A stretch of 64,000 nucleotides of DNA from Candidatus Liberibacter solanacearum CLso-ZC1 (GTDB lineage: Bacteria; Pseudomonadota; Alphaproteobacteria; Rhizobiales; Rhizobiaceae): assembly GCF_000183665.1 (NCBI RefSeq), contig NC_014774.1, forward strand, positions 186,001-250,000. Reading direction: 5' to 3'. The translations under genes were made by a program, and so were the position numbers. Position 1 is the first letter of the stretch. Each line of letters opens with the position of its first letter. Of this stretch, positions 51,998-62,224 are shown piece by piece. A model generated the notes under the pieces. It ran no database searches and was not told where the DNA came from. It saw only the letters and a list, made by a program, of their open reading frames with translations.

Positions 51998-52867
51998 TCA
52001 ATCCACTGATTCAGAAACAACGCCCTGCTCTTTATCATTAGAAGTTGAATCTGCAGAAGGAGCAACTTCACCTTCCAAATTTGCAGAAGGAGCAACTTCA
52101 CCTTCCAAATTTTTCGAATCTTCCTCTAAACTCTTTACATCATTATCTAAGGGTTTCGTATCCCCACCCATATAACTATGTTGTCGCGCAATACCATCAA
52201 TAGCAGCAGATGCAACAAGATCACAAAACAATGCAATGGATCGAGCAGAATCATCATTTCCCGGTATGATATAGTCTATCAAATCGGGATTACAATTGCT
52301 ATCAACTACAGCTACTATAGGTATACGCAAACGACGTGCTTCTTCAATGGCAAGCTTTTCTCGATTAGTATCTATAATAAACATTAAATCAGGCAATCCG
52401 CCCATATCACGAATACCATCCAAAGCTCTTTTAAGCTTGTCGCGTCTACGCTCAATATTTAACCGTTCTTTTTTTGTGAAGTCTTGGTTTTCTTTACTAA
52501 GAAGCTCATCAAGATCTCGTAACTTCTGAATAGATTGAGAGACAGTCTTCCAATTGGTCATCATGCCACCTAGCCATTTAGAATTCACACAATACTGAGC
52601 CGAACGCTTGGCAGCTTCCATTACAACATTAGATGCTTGTGGTTTCGTTGCCACAAAAAGAATACGACCTCCTCGTGCAACAGTATCAGAAACAACCTGC
52701 AACGCCTTATGGAGCATAGGAACTGTCTGAGAAAGATCTATAATATGAGTATTACTACGTTCACAAAAAATATAAGGTTTCATCTTCGGATTCCATAAAA
52801 ACTTCCGATGACCAAATTGAACCCCGCTCTCTAAAAGCTGCTGCATAGTAAAATTTGGAATAGCCAT
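51998..52867 (-). CDS. rpsB: 30S ribosomal protein S2
   Basis: This 289-residue protein has the family patterns [63 protein letters not shown] and [20 protein letters not shown]. The C-terminal extension (about 40 residues) is acidic and contains two copies of [10 protein letters not shown] encoded by a direct DNA repeat. It binds uS1 and the 30S head. Confidence 0.96.
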   Translation of the reverse strand: MAIPNFTMQQLLESGVQFGHRKFLWNPKMKPYIFCERSNTHIIDLSQTVPMLHKALQVVSDTVARGGRILFVATKPQASNVVMEAAKRSAQYCVNSKWLGGMMTNWKTVSQSIQKLRDLDELLSKENQDFTKKERLNIERRRDKLKRALDGIRDMGGLPDLMFIIDTNREKLAIEEARRLRIPIVAVVDSNCNPDLIDYIIPGNDDSARSIALFCDLVASAAIDGIARQHSYMGGDTKPLDNDVKSLEEDSKNLEGEVAPSANLEGEVAPSADSTSNDKEQGVVSESVD

Positions 52868-53292
52868 AACTTAAAAAAATCCTTTTATAATCCGGTTTGT
52901 CCTCCGCAAAACGTGAATCACAATGCTAAAGCACTATGCCACCGGAAAAGTCATCAACCAAGTAAAGCTGACAACTCCGTATCTTTGCGTGCGAAATATT
53001 TAAATACCTTATGGAGATACACTCGACTCAACATAAAATCAAGCTAATCCCCTAGACATTGTGCTAAATTACTTAAAAATTATTTTCTTTTCCTTGAAAA
53101 CATATCTATGAATAGATATTCAAAACCATAAAAGAATCTTATCACCTATTTGCAGGAACCAAATAAACTGTTATAATGCACAGTATTTGTTTTTTGAATT
53201 AAGTTCAATCCCATTACAATTCACAAATTTTGCTAAAATATTATGATCAATCTAACTAAAATCACTGACTAAACAATAGGGAGAACATACTC
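52868..53292. other. divergent promoter region between rpsB and hit
   Basis: No gene is visible in these 425 bases. The left part should hold the rpsB promoter and leader; the right part holds the hit promoter listed separately. Confidence 0.5.
53150..53177 (+). promoter_or_regulatory. sigma-70-type promoter for hit
   Basis: TTGCAG (53150-53155), 16 bases and a perfect TATAAT (53172-53177) read toward the HIT gene and lie 116 bases ahead of its ATG. Confidence 0.6.
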
Positions 53293-53772
53293 ATGGTAGA
53301 AAAATCTTCTCCTCAATATGACGATCAAAACATATTTATAAAAATCATACGCGGAGAAATAAATGCATGTCGTGTTTACGAGGACGATGCGTTGATTGCT
53401 CTAATGGATATTATGCCGCATAGCCCAGGACATGTTTTGGTTATCCCAAAATGTCGTGCAAGAGATATTTTTGAGGTTCCTCCAGAAGTGCTTTCCCAGA
53501 TAATACTTGTTGTCAAAAAAATTGCTAAAGCTTGCAAGAACGCTTTTCAAGCAGATGGAATTCAAATCATGCAATTTAATGGTACTTCCGCGGGACAAAC
53601 AATACCTCATTTGCATTTTCATGTCATCCCTTGCAAAAGCGGGGACAATACCCTTCACACCAATATCCATCCCACACAAAAAACAGAAACTTTGGAAAAT
53701 TTAGATTTTAATGCACAAAAAATTCGAAAAGAACTGCACGTATCTGAAGAAAAATCATCCTTGAAAAAATAG
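53293..53772 (+). CDS. hit: HIT family nucleotide hydrolase
   Basis: This 159-residue protein has NIFIKIIRGEINACRVYEDD, ALMDIMPHSPGHVLVIPK and the histidine triad HLHFHVIP near residues 110-117. It hydrolyses nucleoside phosphoramidates (HinT-like). It lies ahead of dapD; the 92-base gap gives no clear sign of co-transcription. Confidence 0.93.
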   Translation: MVEKSSPQYDDQNIFIKIIRGEINACRVYEDDALIALMDIMPHSPGHVLVIPKCRARDIFEVPPEVLSQIILVVKKIAKACKNAFQADGIQIMQFNGTSAGQTIPHLHFHVIPCKSGDNTLHTNIHPTQKTETLENLDFNAQKIRKELHVSEEKSSLKK

Positions 53773-53864
53773 TATAGGTGCGCCATAAAAATTCTCTACT
53801 CTAAGGCTTTGAATCTTTCTTATTTAAAGTATTAGGCTACTTCTTGACTCAAGGAATACATTCC

Positions 53865-54725
53865 ATGAATGCAATCACTGTTACCACCCTAGAAAAAATC
53901 ATTGATTCCCACTTTAACAGATTTGATTCTAAAAATAGCTCATTTTCAAAAGAAGTAAAAGACGCCGTTCAATCTACTTTAAATCTTTTAGATAATGGTT
54001 CGATACGCGTTGCATCATGTGATAGCGATGGTCGCTGGATCACACATAAATGGATAAAAAAAGCTATCTTATTATCATTTCAAATTAATCCCACGCAAAT
54101 TATTTCAGGCGGGAATGGACACTCGATATGGTGGGATAAAATACCTGCAAAATTTGCAAAGTGGACAAAAAAAGATTTTGAAAAACATAATCTCCGCACC
54201 ATTCCTGGAGCAATAATTCGTCACTCTGCATACATAGCCCCCAGAACCGTTTTAATGCCATCTTTTGTTAACATTGGCGCTTATATTGATGAAGGAACAA
54301 TGGTTGATACTTGGTCAACCATTGGATCGTGCGCTCAAATCGGGAAAAATGTCCATATTTCTGGAGGAGTAGGCATTGGTGGCGTACTTGAGCCAATACA
54401 AACAGGACCAACAATCATAGAAGACAATTGTTTTATTGGAGCGCGCTCTGAAATAGTGGAAGGGTGTATAATCCGAGAAGGTTCTGTGCTCGGGATGGGT
54501 GTGTTCATTGGAAAATCTACTAAAATCATAGATCGCAGTACCGGAACAATTACTTATGGCGAAGTACCCCCATATTCTGTTGTCGTTCCTGGTAGCTATC
54601 CTGGAAAGGATTTAAAAAATAACACTGTAGCACCAAATCTTTATTGTGCGGTTATTATTAAAAAAGTAGATGAAAAGACGAGATCCAAAACAAGTATCAA
54701 TACATTATTACGTGATTATTCATAA
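53865..54725 (+). CDS. dapD: tetrahydrodipicolinate N-succinyltransferase
   Basis: I use ATG 53865 behind AAGGAATAC, giving 286 residues ([20 protein letters not shown]). Hexapeptide beta-helix with [56 protein letters not shown] and [17 protein letters not shown]. It succinylates tetrahydrodipicolinate in the lysine/meso-DAP pathway. dapE follows by 20 bases. Confidence 0.96.
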   Translation: MNAITVTTLEKIIDSHFNRFDSKNSSFSKEVKDAVQSTLNLLDNGSIRVASCDSDGRWITHKWIKKAILLSFQINPTQIISGGNGHSIWWDKIPAKFAKWTKKDFEKHNLRTIPGAIIRHSAYIAPRTVLMPSFVNIGAYIDEGTMVDTWSTIGSCAQIGKNVHISGGVGIGGVLEPIQTGPTIIEDNCFIGARSEIVEGCIIREGSVLGMGVFIGKSTKIIDRSTGTITYGEVPPYSVVVPGSYPGKDLKNNTVAPNLYCAVIIKKVDEKTRSKTSINTLLRDYS

Positions 54726-54745
54726 TTTTAAAGGATGCCTAATAA

Positions 54746-55924
54746 ATGACTCATGATTATCTAATAAATCTCATAAAATTAATAAACTGCCCTTCAATCA
54801 CCCCGCAAGATGGAGGAGCAATGTCCATGCTTGCTGATACTTTAAAACCTCTTGGCTTTTCCATCAAACAACAAATTTTTCAAGAAGAAAATACACCCGA
54901 CGTTAAGAATATTTATGCTCGTTTTGGTGTAAAAAAACCCCATTTAATGTTTGCTGGACACGTTGATGTCGTTCCTCCTGGGAATCTTGATGAATGGATG
55001 TATCCACCATTTTCAGCTACCGTTGCAGAAGGAAGAATATATGGACGCGGAGCTGTTGATATGAAGGGAAGCATTGCTTGTTTTATAGCCGCCGTTTCTA
55101 GATTTATTCCAAAACATACAAATTTCGGATCTATTTCCCTTCTAATTACCGGAGACGAAGAAGGCCCTGCAATAAATGGAACAAAAAAGATGCTTTCATG
55201 GGCAAAAAAAAACGGAGAACAATGGGATGCATGCATAGTAGGAGAGCCAACCTGTAGCCATATCCTCGGAGATACAATAAAAATAGGACGCAGAGGCAGT
55301 CTCTCCGGTGAAATCATAATCCATGGAACACAAGGACATGTAGCTTATCCACACCTAGCAAACAATCCAATAAAAGGACTTATCCCATTACTGCATCAAT
55401 TAACAACCATAGAATTTGACACCGGTAATACTGATTTTCCTTCAACAAATCTAGAAATAACGACAGTAGACGTAGGAAATCCTGCAAAAAACATTATCCC
55501 AGCAAAAGTAAAAATCTCTTTTAACATACGCTTTAACAATCTATGGAACGAACAAACCTTAAAAAAAGAAATAGAATCTCGACTAACAAAAAGCTTACAA
55601 AATATGCCAAAATTATCTTATAACCTACACTTTTCATCACCTGTAAGCCCTGTTTTTTTAACAGATAACAAGACACTAACCTCTTTGTTAAGCGAAAGTA
55701 TCCATCGTGTAACTGGGGGAACACCCCAATTATCTACAACTGGAGGAACGTCTGATGCCCGCTTTATCAAAGATCACTGCCCAGTTATAGAGTTTGGACT
55801 TGTAGGAAAAACAATTCACGCAGTGAATGAAAACGTACTTCTCAAAGACCTTGAAGATTTAACTTGCATATATGAGGATTTTCTTCACAATTGGTTCATA
55901 AGCTCATCCCTATCAATCGAATAA
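54746..55924 (+). CDS. dapE: succinyl-diaminopimelate desuccinylase
   Basis: This 392-residue M20 peptidase has zinc ligands in FAGHVDVVPPG and GRGAVDMKGSIACF, catalytic Glu in ITGDEEGPAINGT, and VGEPTCSHILGDTIKIGRRG. The dimer domain contains HVAYPHLANNPI and the C-terminus STTGGTSDARFI and EFGLVGKTIHAVNENV. It works with dapD for cell wall DAP and lysine. Confidence 0.96.
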   Translation: MTHDYLINLIKLINCPSITPQDGGAMSMLADTLKPLGFSIKQQIFQEENTPDVKNIYARFGVKKPHLMFAGHVDVVPPGNLDEWMYPPFSATVAEGRIYGRGAVDMKGSIACFIAAVSRFIPKHTNFGSISLLITGDEEGPAINGTKKMLSWAKKNGEQWDACIVGEPTCSHILGDTIKIGRRGSLSGEIIIHGTQGHVAYPHLANNPIKGLIPLLHQLTTIEFDTGNTDFPSTNLEITTVDVGNPAKNIIPAKVKISFNIRFNNLWNEQTLKKEIESRLTKSLQNMPKLSYNLHFSSPVSPVFLTDNKTLTSLLSESIHRVTGGTPQLSTTGGTSDARFIKDHCPVIEFGLVGKTIHAVNENVLLKDLEDLTCIYEDFLHNWFISSSLSIE

Positions 55925-56486
55925 AGCCACAAACCTCAATCACATAAAAATAATGTTAATAAATAAGCCAGTTTATCAAACAAGACTGTGTTGTGATGGA
56001 TTTTAGGACATCCCTTATCAAGTATGAATTTTTAGAGAAAAAAAGCAGATCTTTTAGCGAGAATATTAAAAACCTAAGAAATGGCAAAGAAGAAAAACCA
56101 CACAGAAGTATCAATTTTGCCAATCATCACCGCGACCTAGTGTTGGGAAGATGAAAGAAAACGTAAACGTGATGTCATCTCTTAATAGAATAAGATCAAA
56201 AGAGTCAAAAGGCAGAGTCTATACAAATCATCAATTCTCTAATTTTTTTTGAAAACAAGGCTAGCTTAAAAAGTATTTCTTCCATCCAAAAAATAGAAGG
56301 TTCTCACTACTAAAGAATAAATTTAATATTTCAAAGACTATTAAATATATTTCTAGAGGTCTGATATGCGTCCCAAAAGCATGGAATAATACTAGTTTCA
56401 CCAATAGAATGCAAGTGTCGACAAACAAGAACATGGCTAACCAGTAGAAAGTCCTAATGCATGGATTGAATTTGAGGAGTGAGAAA
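55925..56486. other. decayed region after dapE, no intact gene
   Basis: A 52-residue frame (55996-56154: MDFRTSLIKYEFLEKKSRSF...) is open but has no recognised relatives. A minus-strand frame near 56261-56566 is hydrophobic and overlaps the excisionase-like gene, so I read it as chance. The region looks like eroded prophage DNA. Confidence 0.5.
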
Positions 56487-56690
56487 ATGGTCCAAGAAAA
56501 ACCTATTAATCCTAACAAAGGACGTATCAGTATCCGTGATACCGCCCGTATAGCCAAAGAAAACAATATTAGAATTGAGATTGAACGGGATGGAACTATC
56601 TATCGGTTTGAGCCTTTAAGTAAAAGGAAAAATCCACCCGCAGAAGAAGATAATAGTAATCCTTTAGGACTCCCGAAGCGTAATGTATAA
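56487..56690 (+). CDS. small excisionase-like protein, second copy
   Basis: The ATG at 56487 follows GAGGAGTG, giving 67 residues. SIRDTARIAKENNIRIEIER and DGTIYRFEP match the pattern of the protein at 29524 (KELDKIASVSRKRN...). It overlaps the start of a broken integrase gene by eight bases. It probably belongs to the same lost prophage. Confidence 0.6.
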   Translation: MVQEKPINPNKGRISIRDTARIAKENNIRIEIERDGTIYRFEPLSKRKNPPAEEDNSNPLGLPKRNV

Positions 56691-57677
56691 GAAAAAACTT
56701 CTACCATATGTAGTCAAACAATATACTCGGCATGGAAAGTTGGTTTTCTATTTCAGGAAAAACGGAGCTGCTCGCATCTGTCTACCTTATCCTAGAACCT
56801 AACTTCATGCCCGCTTACTTATCCGCTCTATCAGGAATACCGATAGAGCAAGGATACATTAAACCACAGAAAAAAGAGCCTCAGACCCTTAGATGGTTTA
56901 TATCTCAATATCGTAAAAGCGCTCATTGGGCGAGTTTAACACTCAATTCCAGGAAGCGATTGGACCTTTATTTTGATCAAATTATTAAAAAATCAGGGGA
57001 TTTTTATTATAAAAAACTAACTTCAAAGCACATTTTGTAGACCGTAAAGATACACCAGCGAGTGCTGTCCAGTTCCTTGCTTCCATGAGGGCTTTTTCAA
57101 ATGGGCATGCAAACAAGAATACCTTGAAATCAATCCATGCAGCGGGATAGAAAATCCAAGATACAAAAGCGATGGTTTTAAGGCATGGACAAAAGAAGAA
57201 TCCTTCCAATTCAAAAGGTTTGGATCACAATCCCGCCTTGCTTTTGAATTTCTAATTTTTTCTGGATTAAGATGTTCGAATGCATGCAGAGCTGGATACC
57301 AACACCTTAAAGGCAATATCTGTTCTATCCAAACTCAAAAAGTAGAGACAACAGTCACAATTGAACTACCCGATAGCTTCATGAAAATTCTTGAAATAAC
57401 ACCAACAGGTAGAGAAACCTTCATCCTCAAGAGAGAGAAAGAAAAGATGAATGCTTTTCAATTCAGCCTTTGGTTGAAAGAAAAAGATAAAAAGGCAGGA
57501 ATTAAGAAATCTGCTCATGGCGTCAGAAAACTTTCCGCTACACTTTTCAAGCTGAAGCGAGAGCTACAACTCACGAGCTCATGGCCGGATATGGTTGGAA
57601 AACTGTATCTCAAGCAGAGATATATACTAAAGGAGCAGACAGAGTACGATTGGGAATTAAAAATTCTCGCCTTATAG
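56683..57677 (+). pseudogene. phage integrase pseudogene
   Basis: Starting at ATG 56683, the broken frames give in order MYKKKLLPYVVKQYTRHGKL (N-terminal arm, ends at TAA near 56799), QTLRWFISQYRKSAHWASLT and KKSGDFYYKKLTSKHIL (core-binding domain). They continue with FEFLIFSGLRCSNACRAG (catalytic Arg block) and KKSAHGVRKLSATLF (H-x-x-R). The order and patterns match the intact integrase at 29700. At least two frameshifts or stops break it, and the Tyr region is degraded (TSSWPDMVGKLYLKQRYI). Confidence 0.85.
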
Positions 57678-57976
57678 CCTCTAAAATTGGATACTAAATT
57701 CCGAACAATCTTATAGATGATAAGAAAAAAGGAGAAATGTAAAAAATAGTATTTTTTACTTATATTATATATTTGTTAATCAAAAAATATTTTTCTATTT
57801 TTATAAATTATAAAAAAATAGAATCCATAATTTCGAAAATATTTTTCACTATCACACGAATATAGTGCTAGCCATAAATACTATTACTTTTAGAAAAATA
57901 CAGCTAAAAAAATCATATTTTCAAGATAAGTACAACCTGATCCCAAAACCATATTTTACACTTCCGAAAGGCAAAA
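57678..57976. other. AT-rich gap after the integrase pseudogene
   Basis: No gene is visible. It may contain a remnant att site, but nothing like the CCTGTCGGGTGCACCA motif is present. Confidence 0.5.
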
Positions 57977-58408
57977 CTATCGTTTCTTACGTCCACGTCC
58001 AAGGCCCATATTTTTAGCAAGTTTAGAACGAGTATTGGCATATTCCCGAGAAACCATAGGATAATCACTAGCCAAATTCCATTTAATACGATATTCCTCA
58101 GGGGTCATATTATGATGCGTCATAAGATGACGTTTCAAAGATTTAAACTTCATACCATCTTCAAGACAATATAAAAGTCCATTTTCTATAGATTTGCGTA
58201 TTGGTACTGCAGGCTTAAGCCTTTCTGTCGGCAAATTATCCTGGCCAGGATTATGAGAAATTAAGTTCCTAAGTACAGTATGTACATCTGCAACAAGAGA
58301 TCCGATATCACCCATCGGAACAACATGATTACCTACATACGCAGCAACTATATTAACAGTCATTTCTAGAATCTTCTCAGAACCATCAAAAGTAGCGTCA
58401 TCATCCAT
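57977..58408 (-). CDS. mucR: MucR/Ros family transcriptional regulator
   Basis: This 143-residue protein has the MucR pattern: TVNIVAAYVGNHVVPMGDIG, LVADVHTVLRNL, the zinc-finger region LLYCLEDGMKFKSLKRHLMT and THHNMTPEEYRIKW, and a basic tail (GLGRGRKKR). In Rhizobiales MucR-type proteins silence AT-rich promoters and control surface polysaccharide and motility. The upstream 640 bases are very AT-rich, fitting self-regulation. Confidence 0.94.
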   Translation of the reverse strand: MDDDATFDGSEKILEMTVNIVAAYVGNHVVPMGDIGSLVADVHTVLRNLISHNPGQDNLPTERLKPAVPIRKSIENGLLYCLEDGMKFKSLKRHLMTHHNMTPEEYRIKWNLASDYPMVSREYANTRSKLAKNMGLGRGRKKR

Positions 58409-59050
58409 ATATTACCTCCTCTATTTTTTTATGGCGAATCTCTTCTTTACATAGGACAAGGCGTAGGCATACCAAACAAAGGAAGACACATGCACCTAGA
58501 TATAAAACCAAACCAAACGACAAAAAAATTTCTCACGCAATTACAATTGCGAAGCCATACATATCTTTTTTAATTTCAAAAAAAGCTCTATAATACAAAA
58601 TACTTCATAGTAAAAATATCCAAAAATACTCTCTATCATAAAAAACAAACGTATAATTACAATTATTATTATTCTATAATTTAACAAAAAATACTTTTAA
58701 AAATGTTTCTTTATCATTAAAAAAAAATTACTTATTACTTTTACACCTTTGTTTATAAAAAATATTTTTATTCATCATATAAACATCATTCGTAGTTGGC
58801 AATACAATAAAAAGAAATATAAAACACATGAAAAAGATTTTGATACGAATTATAGCAAATACAAAATATATTACATACACTAAATAATGCGCTCATGTTT
58901 ATATAAAAAATATCAAACTACATATATCAAAATCATAAATTAAACCAATTTTTCTTTTTCAATAAAAAGAAAAAATAAAACTTTACTAATTTATATTAAA
59001 AATTATTCCTTAAGTATTCCATACAAATAACTTTAAAGAAAATTTAATAA
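58409..59050. other. long AT-rich intergenic region between mucR and pnp
   Basis: About 640 bases with very low G+C and no open reading frame or hairpin of note. It contains the 3' end of the pnp unit and the mucR promoter. T-tracts and TA steps typical of MucR binding are abundant, but no specific site can be fixed by eye. Confidence 0.5.
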
Positions 59051-61150
59051 TCAAGAAATAGGTTTACCTGTATTCTGATCCACAACTTTCATAGATAATT
59101 TAATCTTTCCCCGATCATCAAAATCCAACAATTTCACCCATACGACATCACCTTCTTTTACTATATCACTCGTCTTAGCGACCCTTTCGGTGGAAAGATG
59201 AGATATATGTACAAGCCCATCACGAGCACCACAAAAATTAACAAAAGCACCAAAGTCCATAACCTTAACCACATGTCCTTTATAAATCTTATTAACCTCT
59301 GGCACATCAGTAATTAAGCGTATCATTTCACAAGCAGCTTCTATTTCTGCAGGAGAAGACGATGCTATTTTTATAGTACCATCATCATCTATATTAACTT
59401 TTGCCCCTGTCTTTTCAACTATATTACGGATTACTTTACCCCCTACTCCAATAACGTTTCGTATCTGATCAGGAGGAATAACCATAATCTCGACCCGTGG
59501 AGTAAATTCACCAAGTTGCAAACGACTTTCTGATATAACTTTAGACATTTCATTAAGAATATGAAGACGACCTCTTTTCCCTTGTTGCAAAGCAACCATA
59601 ATAATATCCTTGGAAATACCTCTTATTTTCATATCCATTTGCATAGCAGTAATGCCTGAATCCGTCCCTGAAACTTTAAAATCCATATGCCCAAAATGAT
59701 CTTCCTCGCCTGAGATATCAGACAAAACAACAAATTGATCATCCTCTTTGACAAGCCCCATAGCTATTCCAGCGACTGGTTTAGATATAGGAACTCCAGC
59801 ATCCATCAACGCTAACGAAGCACCACACACCGTCGCCATTGAAGAAGAACCGTTAGACCCTGTTATTTCAGAAACTATACGCAACGTATAAGGAAATTGC
59901 GCAGCTTGCGGCAAAATAGGATGAATAGCACGTCGTGCCAATCTACCATGACCAATCTCACGCCGACTAGGAGCACCTATGCGACCAACTTCCCCAACAG
60001 AGAAAGGGAAAAAATTATAGTGCATCATAAAATCATTTCTTTGCGTTCCCGCTAAAGAATCAACATACTGTTCATCTTCTTTTGTTCCAAGAGTAACAAC
60101 AACTATCGCTTGAGTACTACCCCGTGAAAAAAACGATGAACCATGTGTGCGTTGTAAAAGACCAACTTGCGCACTAATATCACGCACCGTCTCAACATCA
60201 CGCCCATCCATACGAATTTTATTTTCAACGATACTTGCTCGAACAACTTTGGCATGCATATCTTCAAAGACAGAACTAACTTCCTCTTCAGTCCAAGAAG
60301 AATCTTCAGTACAGAAATGAGAAAAAACTTTTTCTTTAATGTCATTAATAGCTTCACAACGCACAGATTTTTCAGGAATAAAACTAGAATTCCGAAGATC
60401 CGCCCCAAACATATGAAACATTTCCTCTTCTAATTTTGACAAATCTTTCGAATCGAAAAATATCGGTTCTTTTGCACACATCTTTACAAGCTTTGAAATA
60501 GCTTCAATAACAGGTTTACATTCAGCATGACCAAACATGATAGCATCAAGAACAACATCTTCCGACAACTGATTAGCCTCTAATTCAACCATAAGTACAG
60601 CATCTCGAGTTCCTGAAACAAAAAGATCCAGAGATCCTTTTTCTCCATCTAACGGTGGATTTAAAACATACTTATCATCAACATAATCTACTTGTGCACC
60701 TGCGATAGGACCTTCAAACGGCAGCCCCGACAACATTAACGCAGCCGAAACAGCTACCATACTAACAACATGAGGATCATTTTCCAAATCATGCTGCATA
60801 ACATTAATGATTACTTGAGTCTCATTTTTATAATGTTTTGGAAACAACGGCCGAATAGAACGATCAATCATACGAGAAATCAAAACTTCATTTTCAGTAG
60901 GACGAGATTCGCGCCTTAAATAACCTCCTGGAATCTTACCAACAGCATATGTCCGTTCTTGATAATTAACAGTCAAAGGAAAGAAATCCTGGTCTTTTTT
61001 AAGATTTCTATCGAAAACAACAGTAGCCAAAACAACTGTTTCTCCATAAGTTGCCAACACAGCACCGTCAGATTGTTGGGCAATCCTACCAGTTTCCAAT
61101 TTAAGTGGACGCCCAGCCCAATCAACTTCAACTGTATGCACATCGAACAT
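59051..61150 (-). CDS. pnp: polyribonucleotide nucleotidyltransferase (PNPase)
   Basis: This 699-residue enzyme has two RNase PH domains (for example [13 protein letters not shown] and [20 protein letters not shown]), KH domain ([20 protein letters not shown]) near 550-610 and a C-terminal S1 domain ([25 protein letters not shown]). It degrades RNA 3'-5' with phosphate. It is 200 bases downstream of rpsO. Confidence 0.96.
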   Translation of the reverse strand: MFDVHTVEVDWAGRPLKLETGRIAQQSDGAVLATYGETVVLATVVFDRNLKKDQDFFPLTVNYQERTYAVGKIPGGYLRRESRPTENEVLISRMIDRSIRPLFPKHYKNETQVIINVMQHDLENDPHVVSMVAVSAALMLSGLPFEGPIAGAQVDYVDDKYVLNPPLDGEKGSLDLFVSGTRDAVLMVELEANQLSEDVVLDAIMFGHAECKPVIEAISKLVKMCAKEPIFFDSKDLSKLEEEMFHMFGADLRNSSFIPEKSVRCEAINDIKEKVFSHFCTEDSSWTEEEVSSVFEDMHAKVVRASIVENKIRMDGRDVETVRDISAQVGLLQRTHGSSFFSRGSTQAIVVVTLGTKEDEQYVDSLAGTQRNDFMMHYNFFPFSVGEVGRIGAPSRREIGHGRLARRAIHPILPQAAQFPYTLRIVSEITGSNGSSSMATVCGASLALMDAGVPISKPVAGIAMGLVKEDDQFVVLSDISGEEDHFGHMDFKVSGTDSGITAMQMDMKIRGISKDIIMVALQQGKRGRLHILNEMSKVISESRLQLGEFTPRVEIMVIPPDQIRNVIGVGGKVIRNIVEKTGAKVNIDDDGTIKIASSSPAEIEAACEMIRLITDVPEVNKIYKGHVVKVMDFGAFVNFCGARDGLVHISHLSTERVAKTSDIVKEGDVVWVKLLDFDDRGKIKLSMKVVDQNTGKPIS

Positions 61151-61348
61151 ATTATATATCCCTAATTATAAAGACCAACTAAAAGCATGCGCTCAAAGAA
61201 GTACGCAAAGAAAAATGAGCTGTACAAATAAAATTCCAACTATCCTCATCGAAATTTGAAGCCATTTAAAAGAATAGAAAAGACTAAACTTACCTGAATA
61301 CTAATACAAAAGCTTACTTTAATACAACATATAAGAAAAACAAAAAAA

Positions 61349-61618
61349 TTATCGACGAAGCTTTAAACTCTCAATTAACTTTTTGTATCTTTTCACATCT
61401 TTCATTTTAAGATGCTTTAAAAGAGAGTTTCTTAAGGAAATTAATCCATTAAGACCCATTTTAGAATTCACATCTTTTTTAGCATTTTTAAAGTGAATTG
61501 TAAGATTTGCTATTCGTTCAGTACAAATGACAACCTGCACTTCTGGAGAACCAGTATCCCCCGGTGAAATAGCGTATTCCTTTATAAGCTGTCCTTTACG
61601 CTCTAAAGTTATTGACAT
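61349..61618 (-). CDS. rpsO: 30S ribosomal protein S15
   Basis: I use ATG 61618 ([20 protein letters not shown]), giving the standard 89 residues. It has [28 protein letters not shown] and [20 protein letters not shown] ending LRR. It binds 16S rRNA and, in related bacteria, its own leader. It precedes pnp. Confidence 0.97.
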   Translation of the reverse strand: MSITLERKGQLIKEYAISPGDTGSPEVQVVICTERIANLTIHFKNAKKDVNSKMGLNGLISLRNSLLKHLKMKDVKRYKKLIESLKLRR

Positions 61619-61780
61619 AAACACCCCTTTTCAAAGAAACATATAAAAAACGTTAATTTTAATTCTCTTACTTTTGGACAAGTAAAAAAGAATCAATTGT
61701 AAGATATAATATCCATGATCTTACTTCTTTTCCAATAACAATGGAAAATTATTTTACAAAACCCCATACGCTTTGAATAA

Positions 61781-62179
61781 TTAAACAACACCGTCACTTT
61801 TCAAATCACGCACTACTTTCGACGAACACATCAATGTATCAATCTTCCAATAATTCTGCAATGATGTATCATACCGAAATCGCAGCTCCGGAATATATTT
61901 TAGGTTTCGAAGAGATTGACTGATACGTCCCCGAAGAAATTTATTATTGCATTTTAAAGCATCAATGACCACATCCGGAGAAACATCTGGAGGCAAGGAA
62001 ACATACACCGTGGCAACCCTCAAATCCACTGACATACAAACCTCTGAAATAGATATAATATCCCTATGAATCAAATTGTCCTGAAATTCATTGTTCAAAA
62101 TAACCCACATCAGGGCAGATCGAACCTCTTCCCCAACACGTAATGCACGCCTAGAAGGGACTGAACTCTTATTTTTCAA
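61781..62179 (-). CDS. rbfA: ribosome-binding factor A
   Basis: This 132-residue protein has the KH-like pattern RALRVGEEVRSALMWVI, ISISEVCMSVDLRVATVYVS and ISQSLRNLKYIPELRFRYD. It matures 16S rRNA in the small subunit. It lies 45 bases downstream of infB. The usual truB is absent between it and rpsO. Confidence 0.95.
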   Translation of the reverse strand: MKNKSSVPSRRALRVGEEVRSALMWVILNNEFQDNLIHRDIISISEVCMSVDLRVATVYVSLPPDVSPDVVIDALKCNNKFLRGRISQSLRNLKYIPELRFRYDTSLQNYWKIDTLMCSSKVVRDLKSDGVV

Positions 62180-62224
62180 AGCACAATATCCTCATCCTCA
62201 ATACTTAAGTCCAATAAAAATCAA

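Noticed and set aside
56261..56566. Minus-strand hydrophobic frame of 101 residues
   Set aside because: It overlaps the excisionase-like gene, which has a good ribosome site and a recognisable partner, and it matches no family; AT-rich DNA often gives such frames.
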